A DNA stretch of 64,000 bases. Source: Bartonella sp. AU55XJBT. Lineage in GTDB: Bacteria > Pseudomonadota > Alphaproteobacteria > Rhizobiales > Rhizobiaceae. The notes beneath the pieces were generated by a model, which was given only the letters and a program-made list of their open reading frames with translations, was not told where the DNA came from and searched no databases. The DNA is taken from NCBI RefSeq assembly GCF_028618525.1, contig NZ_JAQITC010000001.1:186001-250000 (forward strand), read 5' to 3'. Below are positions 29,337-39,537 of this stretch, piece by piece. A program made the translations under genes and the position numbers. Positions within the stretch are counted from its first letter, which is position 1; the number at the start of each line of letters is the position of its first letter.

Positions 29337-29454
29337 GAAACTTGAGTATAAAAAGGTAAAACTTTTTTGAATGTTCGATTCCTCATCTGCTTTGTGAGCG
29401 TTTAAGGGTCGAAAAGAGATATAAGGAGACGGAATAGATGTTCCGGAGAGGTAT

Positions 29455-32454
29455 ATGGCAAGGCAGGACGAGATAAATAGTCTTTTTGCACAGACGTCAT
29501 TTCTTTATGGTGGGAATGCGGATTATATAGATCAACTTTATGCTCAGTATGAAAAAGATCCCACCAGTGTTGATTCACAGTGGCGTGCTTTTTTTGAAGG
29601 CCTTCATGATAACAAAGAAGATGTTCTCAAAAATGCTGAAGGAGCAACGTGGCAGCGTGATAATTGGCCATTAAAGCCAGATGGTGAGTTGGTTTCTGCT
29701 CTTGATGGTGATTGGTCTTCTCTTGAAAAATATCTTGGTGATAAATTAAAAGAAAAAGCAGCAACAGGGGGTGCTCAAAAGGGAAAAACTTCCAGTGAAC
29801 AAGATATTATTCGCGCAACACGTGATTCTGTTCATGCCATTATGATGATTCGTGCGTTTCGAGCTCGGGGGCATCTTCGGGCAAAGCTTGATCCTCTTCA
29901 ATTGGCAGAAAAGCTAGAAGATTATAAAGAACTTTCTCCGGAAGCTTATGGTTTTACTCCTGCTGATTATGAACGTCCAATTTTTATTGATAATGTTTTA
30001 GGGTTGGAATATGCAACTATTCCGCAAATGCTTGAAATTCTCAATCGTACCTATTGTTCAACAATCGGTGTGGAGTATATGCATGTTTCTGATCCCGTCC
30101 AGAAAGCATGGCTTCAAGAGCGTATTGAAGGGCGAGATAAAAAAATTGTTTTCACACAGCAAAACAAGAAAGCTATCCTGAATAAGCTTATTGAAGCGGA
30201 AGGATTCGAACAGTTTTTAGACACGAAATATAAAGGGACAAAACGTTTTGGACTTGATGGTGGTGAGGCGCTGATTCCTGCCCTTGAACAGATCATTAAA
30301 TGCGGTAGTGCTTTAGGCGTTCAGGAAGTTATTTTAGGAATGGCTCATCGTGGTCGTTTAAATGTTCTTTCACAAGTTCTCGCTAAGCCGCATAGAGCCA
30401 TCTTTCATGAATTCAAAGGGGGATCTTATAAGCCAGATGATGTAGAGGGATCAGGTGATGTTAAATATCATTTAGGAACGACAGCTGATTTGGACTTTGA
30501 TGGAAATAAAGTGCATTTATCGCTTGTGGCTAATCCTTCTCATCTTGAGATTGTTGATCCGGTTGTTATGGGAAAAGCACGTGCTAAACAAGATCAACTT
30601 GTGGGGCCTACGCACACTGATTCACTCCCATTAAGTGAGCGTTCAAAAGTATTGCCATTGCTTATTCATGGTGATGCTGCTTTTGCAGGACAAGGCGTTA
30701 TCCAAGAAACTTTTGGTCTTTCTGGTCTTAAAGGTTATCGTGTTGCAGGCTCACTACATGTGATTATCAATAATCAGATTGGTTTTACAACGGCGCCACG
30801 TTTTTCACGTTCTTCCCCTTATCCATCTGATGTTGCAAAAATGATTGATGCTCCCATTTTCCATGTGAATGGTGATGATCCTGAAGCGGTTGTTTTTGTT
30901 GCTAAAATAGCAATGGAGTTTCGTCAAATTTTCCATAAACCGGTGGTCATCGACATGTTTTGTTATCGCCGTTATGGACATAATGAGGGCGATGAACCTT
31001 CCTTTACGCAGCCACTTATGTATAAGGCAATTCGTAATCATAAAACAACTCTTCAGCTTTATAGTGATCAATTGATCGCAGAAGGAGTAATTTCTTCAGA
31101 AGAGATTGAGCAACAAAAAAAATTATGGCGCGATAAACTTGAGGGTGAGTTTGAAGCAAGTGCTTCTTATAAACCTAATAAGGCTGATTGGCTTGATGGA
31201 AGCTGGACGGGACTCAAAGCTTTTAGTAATGCTGATGAGCAAAATTCTAGAACAACGGGTGTTGAATTAAAGACTTTAAAGGAAATTGGTCAGAAACTTG
31301 TCGAAGTTCCAGAAAATTTTCATGTTCATAAAACGATACAGCGTTTTTTAAACAATCGTGCTAAAATTTTTGAAACTGGTGAGAGCGTTGACTGGGCAAC
31401 CGCTGAGGCTCTCGCTTTTGGTTCACTTTGTTTAGAAGGAGCGCCGGTTCGTCTTTCCGGTGAAGATGTTGAAAGGGGGACTTTTTCACAACGTCATTCA
31501 GTTCTTTATGACCAAGAAAATGAAGCGCGTTATATTCCTTTGAATCATTTACAAAAGGGGCAAGCGCTTTATGAAGTTGTTAATTCTATGCTTTCTGAAG
31601 AAGCTGTTCTTGGTTTTGAATATGGATATTCTCTTGCTGAACCACGAAGATTAATACTTTGGGAAGCACAATTTGGTGACTTCTCTAATGGTGCACAGGT
31701 TATTTTTGATCAATTTATTTCATCTGCAGAGCGTAAATGGCTTCGTATGTCTGGTCTTGTGTGCTTATTGCCTCATGGTTTTGAAGGACAAGGACCAGAG
31801 CATTCTTCTGCACGTTTAGAGCGGTTTCTTCAGCTTTGTGCGGAAGATAATATGCAGGTTGCTAATTGTACAACCCCTGCAAATTATTTTCATATTTTGC
31901 GTCGACAAATTAAGCGTGATTTTCGTAAGCCATTAATTCTAATGACACCTAAATCGCTTTTGCGTCATAAGCGGGCTGTTTCTCTTCTCAATGAAATGGG
32001 ACCAGAAACGAGTTTCTGTCGTGTATTGCTTGATGATGCAGAATGTCTCAAGGATTCTGTCGTGAAGTTGCAGAAAGATAATAAAATTCGCCGTGTCGTT
32101 CTTTGTACAGGAAAGGTTTATTACGACCTTTATGAAGAACGTGAAAAAAAGGGTATCGATGATGTTTATCTTCTTCGTGTTGAACAGTTGTATCCTTTCC
32201 CTGCAAAAGTTTTGGTGAATGTGTTATCGCGCTTTTTGCAGGCAGAAGTTTTTTGGTGCCAAGAAGAGCCAAAAAACATGGGGGCTTGGTCATTTATTGA
32301 GCCTTATTTGGAATGGGTTTTGACGCATATTAATGCGCAATATTCACGTGCTCGTTATGCAGGACGTCCGGCGAGTGCGTCACCGGCCTCTGGGTTAATG
32401 GTGAAACACCTTGAACAACTGGCTGCGTTTCTTAAAGACGCGTTAGGTTCTTAA
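29455..32454 (+). CDS. sucA: 2-oxoglutarate dehydrogenase E1 component
   Basis: SucA is the thiamine-diphosphate-dependent decarboxylase of the 2-oxoglutarate dehydrogenase complex. The 999-residue protein has the E1o N-terminal helix ([14 protein letters not shown]), [12 protein letters not shown], the TPP/metal-binding [10 protein letters not shown]...NNQIGFTT region, [11 protein letters not shown], and the C-terminal transketolase-like domain with [17 protein letters not shown] short overlapping frame starts at ATG 29438 behind AAGGAG and ends at base 29476, inside sucA. The ATG at 29455 has its own GGAGAGG and is the expected start. Confidence 0.97.
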   Translation: MARQDEINSLFAQTSFLYGGNADYIDQLYAQYEKDPTSVDSQWRAFFEGLHDNKEDVLKNAEGATWQRDNWPLKPDGELVSALDGDWSSLEKYLGDKLKEKAATGGAQKGKTSSEQDIIRATRDSVHAIMMIRAFRARGHLRAKLDPLQLAEKLEDYKELSPEAYGFTPADYERPIFIDNVLGLEYATIPQMLEILNRTYCSTIGVEYMHVSDPVQKAWLQERIEGRDKKIVFTQQNKKAILNKLIEAEGFEQFLDTKYKGTKRFGLDGGEALIPALEQIIKCGSALGVQEVILGMAHRGRLNVLSQVLAKPHRAIFHEFKGGSYKPDDVEGSGDVKYHLGTTADLDFDGNKVHLSLVANPSHLEIVDPVVMGKARAKQDQLVGPTHTDSLPLSERSKVLPLLIHGDAAFAGQGVIQETFGLSGLKGYRVAGSLHVIINNQIGFTTAPRFSRSSPYPSDVAKMIDAPIFHVNGDDPEAVVFVAKIAMEFRQIFHKPVVIDMFCYRRYGHNEGDEPSFTQPLMYKAIRNHKTTLQLYSDQLIAEGVISSEEIEQQKKLWRDKLEGEFEASASYKPNKADWLDGSWTGLKAFSNADEQNSRTTGVELKTLKEIGQKLVEVPENFHVHKTIQRFLNNRAKIFETGESVDWATAEALAFGSLCLEGAPVRLSGEDVERGTFSQRHSVLYDQENEARYIPLNHLQKGQALYEVVNSMLSEEAVLGFEYGYSLAEPRRLILWEAQFGDFSNGAQVIFDQFISSAERKWLRMSGLVCLLPHGFEGQGPEHSSARLERFLQLCAEDNMQVANCTTPANYFHILRRQIKRDFRKPLILMTPKSLLRHKRAVSLLNEMGPETSFCRVLLDDAECLKDSVVKLQKDNKIRRVVLCTGKVYYDLYEEREKKGIDDVYLLRVEQLYPFPAKVLVNVLSRFLQAEVFWCQEEPKNMGAWSFIEPYLEWVLTHINAQYSRARYAGRPASASPASGLMVKHLEQLAAFLKDALGS

Positions 32455-32486
32455 TTTGTTACTACTCTGATGTATGGAAAAATATT

Positions 32487-33698
32487 ATGACTACTGAAAT
32501 CCGTGTTCCTACTTTGGGCGAATCGGTTACTGAAGCAACGGTTGGCAAATGGTTTAAAAAACTTGGCGAAGCTGTCGCTATGGATGAGCCTTTGGTTGAA
32601 TTAGAAACTGATAAGGTAACCGTTGAAGTTCCTTCTCCTGTTGCTGGGAAATTATCTGAAATCATCGCCAAGGAAGGCGATACGGTTGAAGTGAATGCTC
32701 TTTTAGGAGCGGTGGAAGCTGGCGAAGCTGGTGTTACCCAATCATTTTCACCTTCTGCGACATCTGTTCCAGTAGCTTCATCTGAATCGGAAAAACTGGC
32801 TTCAAGCAGTACTATGCCTCCTTCACCTTCAGCAACAAAATTGATGGTTGAAAATAATATAGCAAAAAGTGATATTGTAGGTTCTGGAAAACGTGGACAA
32901 ATTCTTAAAGAAGATGTTCTTGGTGGATTAGAACAAAGAACAAAAACGCCTACACCTTCTTCTTCTGCAACAGGTTCTTCAGTGATTCCTGTTCCAGAGA
33001 CACGTGAAGAGCGGGTTCGTATGACGAAATTGCGTCAAACAATTGCTCGTCGTCTTAAAGATGCGCAAAATGTAGCAGCAATGTTAACCACATTTAATGA
33101 GGTTGATATGTCGGCGGTGATGGATTTGCGCAAGCGTTATAAAGATCTTTTTGAAAAGAAACATGGCGTTAAACTTGGTTTTATGGGATTTTTTACCAAA
33201 GCTGTTTGTCATGCATTAAAAGAACTTCCTGCTGTTAATGCCGAAATTGATGGAACAGATATTGTTTACAAAAACTATGTCAATGTTGGAATTGCTGTTG
33301 GAACGGATAAAGGGCTTGTCGTTCCAGTGGTGCGTGATGCAGATCAAATGTCATTGGCAGAAATTGAAAAGGAGATTGGCCGTTTGGGACGTCTTGCGCG
33401 TGATGGGAAATTAGCCGTTTCTGATATGCAAGGTGGAACTTTTACCATTACTAATGGTGGTGTGTATGGATCGTTGATGTCAACACCGATTTTGAATGCA
33501 CCACAATCTGGTATTTTGGGAATGCATGCGATTAAAGAACGTGCAATGGTTGTCGAAGGCCAAGTTGTCATCCGCCCCATGATGTATTTAGCGCTTTCTT
33601 ATGATCACCGTATTGTGGATGGGCAAGAAGCTGTAACTTTCCTTGTGCGTGTTAAGGAAAGCTTAGAAGATCCGGAACGCCTTGTTCTTGATTTGTAA
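32487..33698 (+). CDS. sucB: dihydrolipoyllysine succinyltransferase (E2 of 2-oxoglutarate dehydrogenase)
   Basis: SucB forms the core of the 2-oxoglutarate dehydrogenase complex. The 403-residue protein has one lipoyl domain (residues about 2-77, lipoylated Lys in [10 protein letters not shown]), a Ser/Thr/Pro-rich linker, a peripheral-subunit-binding domain (about 112-150) and the catalytic domain with [15 protein letters not shown] and the active-site [12 protein letters not shown]. The DKVTVEV context is that of E2o rather than pyruvate E2. Confidence 0.96.
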   Translation: MTTEIRVPTLGESVTEATVGKWFKKLGEAVAMDEPLVELETDKVTVEVPSPVAGKLSEIIAKEGDTVEVNALLGAVEAGEAGVTQSFSPSATSVPVASSESEKLASSSTMPPSPSATKLMVENNIAKSDIVGSGKRGQILKEDVLGGLEQRTKTPTPSSSATGSSVIPVPETREERVRMTKLRQTIARRLKDAQNVAAMLTTFNEVDMSAVMDLRKRYKDLFEKKHGVKLGFMGFFTKAVCHALKELPAVNAEIDGTDIVYKNYVNVGIAVGTDKGLVVPVVRDADQMSLAEIEKEIGRLGRLARDGKLAVSDMQGGTFTITNGGVYGSLMSTPILNAPQSGILGMHAIKERAMVVEGQVVIRPMMYLALSYDHRIVDGQEAVTFLVRVKESLEDPERLVLDL

Positions 33699-33729
33699 AA
33701 TACAGTTTTCAGGATGAAAGGAGAAACGG

Positions 33730-35136
33730 ATGTCTTATGATGTGGCTGTGATCGGAGCGGGTCCAGGTGGTTATGTAGCAGCAATAAAGGCGGCACAACT
33801 AGGGCTTAAAGTAGCTATTATTGAAAAACGTACAACATTAGGGGGAACATGTCTCAATGTTGGTTGTATACCTTCTAAAGCGTTATTGCACGCTTCAGAA
33901 GTGTTTGCTGAAACCCAGCATGGTTTTGAAACGCTTGGGATTTCTATTGGTAAATCTAAACTTAACCTTGAACAGATGATGGTTCATAAGAAAGCCGTGG
34001 TGACAGCTAATACAAGCGGTGTTTCTTTTTTGATGAAAAAAAATAAAGTTGATACTTTTTTTGGAACAGCTAAAATTTTGGGTGCGGGTCATGTGGAAGT
34101 TGTTGCTAGAGATGGTCATAAACAAACGATTGAAACAAAAAATATTATTATTGCTACGGGTTCAGAGAGTTCAAGCATTCCAGGGGTGAATGTTGAAATT
34201 GATGAAAAGACGATTGTTTCTTCGACGGGAGCTCTTTCACTTGAAAAAGTACCAGCGCGTATGATTGTGGTTGGTGCTGGTGTCATTGGTTCAGAACTTG
34301 GGTCAGTTTGGAGCCGTTTAGGGGCTAAAGTGACCATTATTGAGTATCTTAATAAAGTTTTGGGCTCAATGGATGGTGAAGTCTCACGTCAATTTCAAAA
34401 GTTAATGGAAAAACAGGGGATTGAATATAAAACGGGTGCAAAGGTAACAGCCATTACACAATCTGGCTCAACGGCTCAGGTGAGTTTTGAATCTGTTAAA
34501 GGTGGTGAATCTGAAACCTTAGAGGCTGATGTTGTGCTTATTGCGACTGGGCGTTCTCCGTATACGGAGGGGCTTGGCTTGAGAGAGGTTGGTGTTCAGT
34601 TAGATGAACGCGGATTTATTGGAATTGATGCCCATTGGCAGACGAATATTCCAGGAATTTATGCGATTGGTGATGTCGTAAAAGGGCCAATGCTAGCGCA
34701 TAAAGCAGAGGAAGAAGGCGTCGCGGTGGCAGAAATTTTGGCAGGTCAAAAAGGGCATGTTAACTTTGATGTTATTCCTAGTGTCGTTTATACACAGCCG
34801 GAAATTGCGAGTGTAGGAAAGACAGAAGAAGAACTGAAAGCAGCCGGTATTGAATATAATGTTGGAAAATTTCCTTTTATGGCTAATGGTCGTGCACGCG
34901 CGATGCAGAAGAGTGATGGGTTTGTTAAAATCCTTGCTGATAAAAAAACAGATCGGGTTTTGGGGGGGCATATTCTTGGATTTGGTGCTGGTGAAATGAT
35001 CCACGAAATTGCAGTTTTAATGGAATTTGGTGGTTCATCAGAAGATCTAGGCCGCTGTTGTCATGCGCATCCTACCTTATCAGAAGCAGTCCGTGAAGCA
35101 GCTTTAGCAACATTTGCTAAACCGCTTCATATTTAA
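33730..35136 (+). CDS. lpd: dihydrolipoyl dehydrogenase (E3)
   Basis: E3 reoxidises dihydrolipoamide with FAD and NAD. The 468-residue flavoprotein has the FAD loop IGAGPGGYVAAIKAAQLG, the redox disulphide GGTCLNVGCIPSK, the NAD loop VVGAGVIGSELGSVW, YAIGDVVKGPMLAHKAEEEG, and the C-terminal His-Glu pair in CHAHPTLSEA. It closes the mdh-sucCDAB-lpd cluster and probably serves this complex first. Confidence 0.96.
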   Translation: MSYDVAVIGAGPGGYVAAIKAAQLGLKVAIIEKRTTLGGTCLNVGCIPSKALLHASEVFAETQHGFETLGISIGKSKLNLEQMMVHKKAVVTANTSGVSFLMKKNKVDTFFGTAKILGAGHVEVVARDGHKQTIETKNIIIATGSESSSIPGVNVEIDEKTIVSSTGALSLEKVPARMIVVGAGVIGSELGSVWSRLGAKVTIIEYLNKVLGSMDGEVSRQFQKLMEKQGIEYKTGAKVTAITQSGSTAQVSFESVKGGESETLEADVVLIATGRSPYTEGLGLREVGVQLDERGFIGIDAHWQTNIPGIYAIGDVVKGPMLAHKAEEEGVAVAEILAGQKGHVNFDVIPSVVYTQPEIASVGKTEEELKAAGIEYNVGKFPFMANGRARAMQKSDGFVKILADKKTDRVLGGHILGFGAGEMIHEIAVLMEFGGSSEDLGRCCHAHPTLSEAVREAALATFAKPLHI

Positions 35137-35670
35137 AAAGCTTTTCAAAAGTACATTTTAAAAGGTCAAAGAGGACAGTAAATATTTGTGAAGCATGCAA
35201 CAACATTTGAGAGAGAAAAACAATCGTATGAGGTGTTCCACTTAATTTGTTGTGTGCTTCTCAATAATTACAGTTTCAAATTTCAGTTGTGCTGTTTTAA
35301 TTGATTATCTTGTTGTGCACACGCGTTTAAAGCGGTGGTATTTAGTCTATCTCTAGTTTTTATGGGGGGTATCCCTGTTATAAAATTTTGGGATAGGATT
35401 CTCAGCCTATTTGCGTGCTGTTTTTTAAGGAAACATCTCTCAAAGCTCTCAAATCTATTTCGCGATAGTGTGCTCGTGAAGGGTATAACTGTAAGGCTCT
35501 TCGTGAAGTATATAAAATCCATTATACACCACTATCTTTATGATTAATAAAAGATATAAGTCGGTGCCATAAATTATATTTACGAGCCTTCAATTATACA
35601 ATTTTTGGTTATTTGAAAGCGTTTATAAGAGGTATTTTTTCTTTTCTTGCTCTTTTATTTACACGGACCT

Positions 35671-35752
35671 CTTCCGCTTGTGACATGTGGAAAAAATGGT
35701 TTTGATTAATTCAATATAAATAGATTTGTCATGAGAAAATTCTATAAGTATG
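35671..35752 (+). repeat. dispersed intergenic repeat, copy B
   Basis: This is the best-preserved copy of the element described at 1668. It shows CTTCCGCTTGTGACATG at 35671-35687, TTGATTAATTCAATATAAAT from 35702, then AGATTTGTCATGAGAAAATT. Confidence 0.6.
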
Positions 35753-35940
35753 AAGCTCTTATTCAATGTGCACAACAATAAATTATACTTACAATTTATA
35801 TTTAGAGCAAAGTTTTCTTATAGAGCTGTATGAAGTGGAAAGCCAAGCGGTCTTTTTTCAAAGAAAGCAGATTGTTTAATGATTGGTGCGGGTTAAGGGT
35901 CTTTATTTTTTTAAGATGAAACGGGTGCTAAATATTTTGA

Positions 35941-35969
35941 AAAATACCACCTTTTAAGGTGGTATTTTT
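35941..35969. terminator. bidirectional intrinsic terminator
   Basis: AAAATACCACCTT pairs with AAGGTGGTATTTT around a TT loop. It is followed by T on the plus strand and by TTTTT-C on the minus strand. It can stop readthrough from lpd on the plus strand and from the minus-strand gene ending at 36250. Confidence 0.8.
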
Positions 35970-36040
35970 ATATCTTTTGTTGAGGCACTCTCTAAGGACA
36001 ATAGCAGATCATACAGTATGATTAAGTTAGTTTTTGCCTC

Positions 36041-36166
36041 TTAGTTCTTTTTAATCGTTGCTTGCTCTGTCTTAAAAAGATGGTCTGGATCTTCTTTCAA
36101 GTTTTTAAGAAATTCCAATGTTGCCAAAATATAACCAATAGCTAAAATTTTTGAAAAAACATAATT
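36041..36166 (-). pseudogene. possible remnant of a small gene
   Basis: On the minus strand about 40 codons are open up to a TAA at 36041-36043. They encode a hydrophobic segment (ILAIGYILATLEFL) and a charged tail (NLKEDPDHLF...). No start codon in this frame precedes it before an in-frame stop, but an ATG in another frame lies just upstream, as if a frameshift had occurred. The product is not recognised. Confidence 0.25.
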
Positions 36167-36249
36167 TCATAAGAATATTCAGTTTATTTTCATTGGGCAG
36201 TTTTGCAATAATTTTAAAAACCAGACCTATGTTTTCTATAGGGATAAAT

Positions 36250-37488
36250 TTAAAACTGTAATTTTTTATCCTCTTGTTGTTCTCTTATAAAGGTGGAAAG
36301 CCCCATATGATCAAGATATTTTAGGAAAGGATGGGGGGGTAATTCTTCTACATTGACCATCGTTTTAACATCCCATTCGCCTGTGGCAATAAGAAGGGCA
36401 GTTGCGGCTGCTGGTACACCAGCTGTATAGGAAATACCTTGTGCTCCTGTTTCATGAAAAGCTTGTTTGTGATCGGCTACGTTATAGATAAAAATTTCTT
36501 TTGGTTTTCCATCTTTTTCGCCTTTGATCAGATCTCCGATACAGGTTTTTCCTGTGTAGTCTGGAGCAAGAGAGGAGGGGTCAGGTAAGACAGCTTTTAC
36601 AACTTTTAAAGGGACGACTTCTTGTCCTTCTGCGGTTTTAATGGGCTGTTCGGATAAGAGACCAAGATTTTTCAAAACGGTAAAAACAGTGATATAACGA
36701 TCACTAAATCCCATCCAGAAGCGGACATTTTGGACATCAAGATTTTTGGAAAGTGAATGAATTTCATCATGTCCTGTCATATAGGCTTTTTGTTTTCCGA
36801 CAACGGGAAGATCCCATTCATGGCTGACTTCAAACATTTTATTGGAAGTCCATTTTTTATTTTGCCATGACCATACTTGTCCTGTAAATTCTCGGAAGTT
36901 AATTTCTGGATCAAAATTTGTAGCAAACCAACGCCCATGATTTCCAGCATTAATATCAATAATATCGATATCTGTGATTTTATCAAAATAACATTTATGA
37001 GCCAATGCAGCATAAGCATTAACGACACCTGGATCAAAGCCGGCACCCAAAATAGCGGTGATACCGGCTTGTTCACATTCTTGACGTCGTGGCCATTCAT
37101 AATTGCCATACCAAGGAGGAGTTTCACAAATTTTAAGAGGATCTTCGTGTATGGCAGTATCGATATAAGCGCATTTGGTTTCAATACAGGCTGAAAGAAC
37201 AGACATATTAAGAAAGGCAGAACCAACATTAATGACAATTTCACATTTGGTCTTTTGGATGAGCTTTACAGTTTCTTCTACATTCATGGCATTAAGCATA
37301 TGGCTTTTGAGAACACCTTGTTCTTTCATTGCGTTTTTTTCTTTAATGGAAGCAATGATGGCTTCACATTTTTTCAGTGTTCGTGAAGCGATATGAATTT
37401 CACCAAGAATATCGTTGTTTTGAGCACATTTGTGTGCAACAACTTGTGCAACACCTCCAGCACCAATAATGAGAACGTTTTTTTTCAT
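36250..37488 (-). CDS. carboxynorspermidine/carboxyspermidine dehydrogenase (saccharopine dehydrogenase family)
   Basis: The 412-residue protein belongs to the saccharopine-dehydrogenase fold, with an N-terminal Rossmann loop VLIIGAGGVAQVVAHKCAQ and conserved ILGAGFDPGVVNAYA and NAGNHGRW blocks. Next to the carboxynorspermidine decarboxylase gene, the expected reaction is reductive condensation of L-aspartate semialdehyde with putrescine or diaminopropane to carboxy(nor)spermidine. This is the alternative polyamine route common in alphaproteobacteria. Lysine-pathway saccharopine dehydrogenase is the other possibility and is less likely from context. It lies 53 bp downstream of nspC on the same strand. 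Confidence 0.88.
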   Translation of the reverse strand: MKKNVLIIGAGGVAQVVAHKCAQNNDILGEIHIASRTLKKCEAIIASIKEKNAMKEQGVLKSHMLNAMNVEETVKLIQKTKCEIVINVGSAFLNMSVLSACIETKCAYIDTAIHEDPLKICETPPWYGNYEWPRRQECEQAGITAILGAGFDPGVVNAYAALAHKCYFDKITDIDIIDINAGNHGRWFATNFDPEINFREFTGQVWSWQNKKWTSNKMFEVSHEWDLPVVGKQKAYMTGHDEIHSLSKNLDVQNVRFWMGFSDRYITVFTVLKNLGLLSEQPIKTAEGQEVVPLKVVKAVLPDPSSLAPDYTGKTCIGDLIKGEKDGKPKEIFIYNVADHKQAFHETGAQGISYTAGVPAAATALLIATGEWDVKTMVNVEELPPHPFLKYLDHMGLSTFIREQQEDKKLQF

Positions 37489-37541
37489 TGTAGGTTCATC
37501 TCCTTTTTAATACTGTTGTATGACGTTTTTTATGGTTATCT

Positions 37542-38642
37542 TTATGAAAGGCTTGTCCGATAGTCATTGTAGCTAAATTGGCGTTGCAGCGTTAATGTAC
37601 CATCGCACTCTTTGAGAACAATAGCAGGCATTGTTACACCATTAAACCAATTTTTCTTGACCATTGTATAACCTGCTGCATCTTGAAAAGACAGTCTGTC
37701 GCCTATTTTAAGAGGTTTTTGAAACTGAAATGTTCCAAAAATATCGCCAGCAAGACAGGATTTTCCGCAGATCATAATTTCGTGTTCTCCTTGATTGAGG
37801 TCTAATTTGGCATTTTCACGGTAAATGAGAAGATCAAGCATATGTGCTTCGATTGAGCTATCGACGATGGCAAGATTCTTTTCATTATATAATGTGTCAA
37901 GAACACTGACTTCTAAAGTGGTGCTTTTGGTGATGGCGGCTTCTCCTGGTTCTAGAAAAAGAGTGACACCATGGGCTTTGGAAAATTGCTTTAGGCGCTC
38001 TGCGAAAGCTTCTAGAGGATAATTTTCAGCTGTAAAATGAATTCCACCACCAAGGCTTATCCAATCTACGGCAGAAAAAAGTTCTGAAAACTTTTCTTCC
38101 ATGCACCCGAGCATTTGATTAAAAAGATTAAAGTCAGCATTTTCGCAATTGTTATGGATCATCAAGCCGTTGATGAGAGGTAGAACTTCTTTAATAGCAC
38201 TTTGGCTCGTTTCTCCTAAGCGACTAAAAGGGCGCGATGGATTGGCAAGATCAAAATTGGATGCACTTATTCCTGGATTTAATCTTAGACCTCGTTGAAT
38301 GGCTTTTGTTGCATCAGAAAAGCGTTGAAGTTGCTGGATTGAGTTAAAGATAATTTTATCTGCATAACCACAGGCTTCATCAATCTCGTGATCAGCCCAA
38401 GCAACTGAATAGGCATGGGTTTCTTTGCCAAATTTTTCTCTTCCTAAACGCAGTTCATAAAGGGATGATGAGGTGGTTCCATCCATGAACTCAGACATTA
38501 AATCAAAAACACTCCACGTGGCAAAACATTTCAAAGCAAGCAAAACTTTTGCTCCTGACATTTCTCGCAACTGAGAAATTATTTGCATATTTTTGATGAG
38601 TTTCGATTTGTCTATAAGGTAGTAGGGGGTTTTTATCATCAT
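37542..38642 (-). CDS. nspC: carboxynorspermidine decarboxylase
   Basis: NspC is a PLP-dependent, alanine-racemase-fold decarboxylase that makes (nor)spermidine from its carboxy precursor. The 366-residue protein has the PLP lysine region VLLALKCFATWSVF near residue 36, the GTTSSSLYE loop, SLGGGIHFT and the C-terminal CGKSCLAGDIFG, whose Cys is the active-site residue in the family. The protein starts Met-Met-Ile-Lys-Thr-Pro-Tyr-Tyr. It is upstream of, and likely co-transcribed with, the dehydrogenase gene. Confidence 0.93.
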   Translation of the reverse strand: MMIKTPYYLIDKSKLIKNMQIISQLREMSGAKVLLALKCFATWSVFDLMSEFMDGTTSSSLYELRLGREKFGKETHAYSVAWADHEIDEACGYADKIIFNSIQQLQRFSDATKAIQRGLRLNPGISASNFDLANPSRPFSRLGETSQSAIKEVLPLINGLMIHNNCENADFNLFNQMLGCMEEKFSELFSAVDWISLGGGIHFTAENYPLEAFAERLKQFSKAHGVTLFLEPGEAAITKSTTLEVSVLDTLYNEKNLAIVDSSIEAHMLDLLIYRENAKLDLNQGEHEIMICGKSCLAGDIFGTFQFQKPLKIGDRLSFQDAAGYTMVKKNWFNGVTMPAIVLKECDGTLTLQRQFSYNDYRTSLS

Positions 38643-38807
38643 TTATTCATTCTTTTTTTGAAGGATCTTATTCTTGAGATCAGCGTTTAGTACAAAGAGT
38701 AACAGAATGTCTCAAGAAAAAAGAGTCTTAAGAAAAGAATCTGTTTCTGTCTAGCAATAGAAAAGCTTTCTGTAACGGCTGTTGTTTATTGGTTTGAGTT
38801 TTGCGTT

Positions 38808-39305
38808 ATGCGTATGAAAAAAAAATTATATTATGCTTTAGCTTTTGTATTTATGAGCAGTCTTTTCATTATAACAACTGCTCTTGTTCATTTGGGGCAA
38901 AATAGAGGTGATGCTAAAGCCAAACTGGTCTCTCAAACCGCTGTCCAAGAGAGTTCGGTGCCTTTGATTTTTACGGGACGTAGAGAACTTAATGGTTTTA
39001 AGGGTTATCATCATTATCGGCGTGGTTATGTTAAGTATAAAGATAATTGGTGGTATCCTGAAGCGGCTTTTGTTACATCATCACACTTAAGCACAAAAGG
39101 CGCATCATTAAAAGTTGTATCAGATGCTAACAGAGTGTTTTTAACGTCTTCTTTAGAAAATCCAGAAAAAAAAGAGCCATGGATGCTTAAACAACATATT
39201 GAATCTTGTCGTGCCCGTTATCGCTCTTATAATCAAAATAATAATAGTTTTCAGCCTTTTCATGGTCCTCGTAAACAGTGTTTATCACGCTTTTTTAGAA
39301 GATAG
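38808..39305 (+). CDS. BA14K-like exported protein
   Basis: The 165-residue protein has an N-terminal membrane/signal segment (YYALAFVFMSSLFIITTALV, residues 7-26), a basic Tyr-rich middle, and a C-terminal motif HIESCRARYRSYNQNNNSFQ followed by a HGPRKQC tail. That motif matches the BA14K family, named for a 14-kDa immunoreactive Brucella protein, in which two Cys frame an RYRSY core. Function in the family is unclear; cell-surface or lectin-like roles have been proposed. A decayed copy of the motif follows the stop codon. It is divergent from nspC across 165 bp. Confidence 0.75.
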   Translation: MRMKKKLYYALAFVFMSSLFIITTALVHLGQNRGDAKAKLVSQTAVQESSVPLIFTGRRELNGFKGYHHYRRGYVKYKDNWWYPEAAFVTSSHLSTKGASLKVVSDANRVFLTSSLENPEKKEPWMLKQHIESCRARYRSYNQNNNSFQPFHGPRKQCLSRFFRR

Positions 39306-39330
39306 AAATGCTTAAATAAAATTTTAATTG

Positions 39331-39434
39331 CTTCTTGTCGTGGGCGTTATTGTTCTTACAATAAAAAGAAAGCTTTTGTGGTGTACAGCATTTCTGTGCA
39401 AGCATTATTTTTTGAAAAATTTAAATGCTTTTAA
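39331..39434 (+). pseudogene. decayed second copy of the BA14K C-terminal motif
   Basis: TCTTGTCGTGGGCGTTATTG (from 39333) and the following bases translate to Ser-Cys-Arg-Gly-Arg-Tyr-Cys-Ser-Tyr-Asn-Lys. This closely parallels Ser-Cys-Arg-Ala-Arg-Tyr-Arg-Ser-Tyr-Asn-Gln of the intact gene about 130 bp upstream. The frame then continues into unrelated residues to a TAA. No start codon is present, so this is a relic of a tandem duplication. Confidence 0.5.
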
Positions 39435-39537
39435 GTTTTATTAAATCTTATTATCATTAAGTGTGGAATGGGGGGTGAGAATATAAATTTTTGTTTTGTC
39501 AATGACAAAATATTAAAGGCAGGATGGAGCGGCAAGA

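Larger units (their letters stand above)
35137..36249. other. 1.1-kb decayed intergenic region after lpd
   Basis: No intact gene is visible. The stretch holds a copy of the dispersed repeat (35671-35752), a strong bidirectional terminator hairpin (35941-35969), and a minus-strand frame (36041 to about 36166) without a start codon that may be the tail of a dead gene. The rest is AT-rich with stops in all frames except two short frames at 35335-35547 (plus) and 35283-35522 (minus) that look incidental. Confidence 0.5.

Noticed and set aside
29379..29390. GTTCGATTC resembling a tRNA T-loop upstream of sucA
   Set aside because: No acceptor, D or anticodon stems can be built around it.
35335..35547. 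Short plus-strand frame after lpd
   Set aside because: No start-site support, no motif, and an antisense frame of similar length overlaps it. Treated as incidental in decayed DNA.
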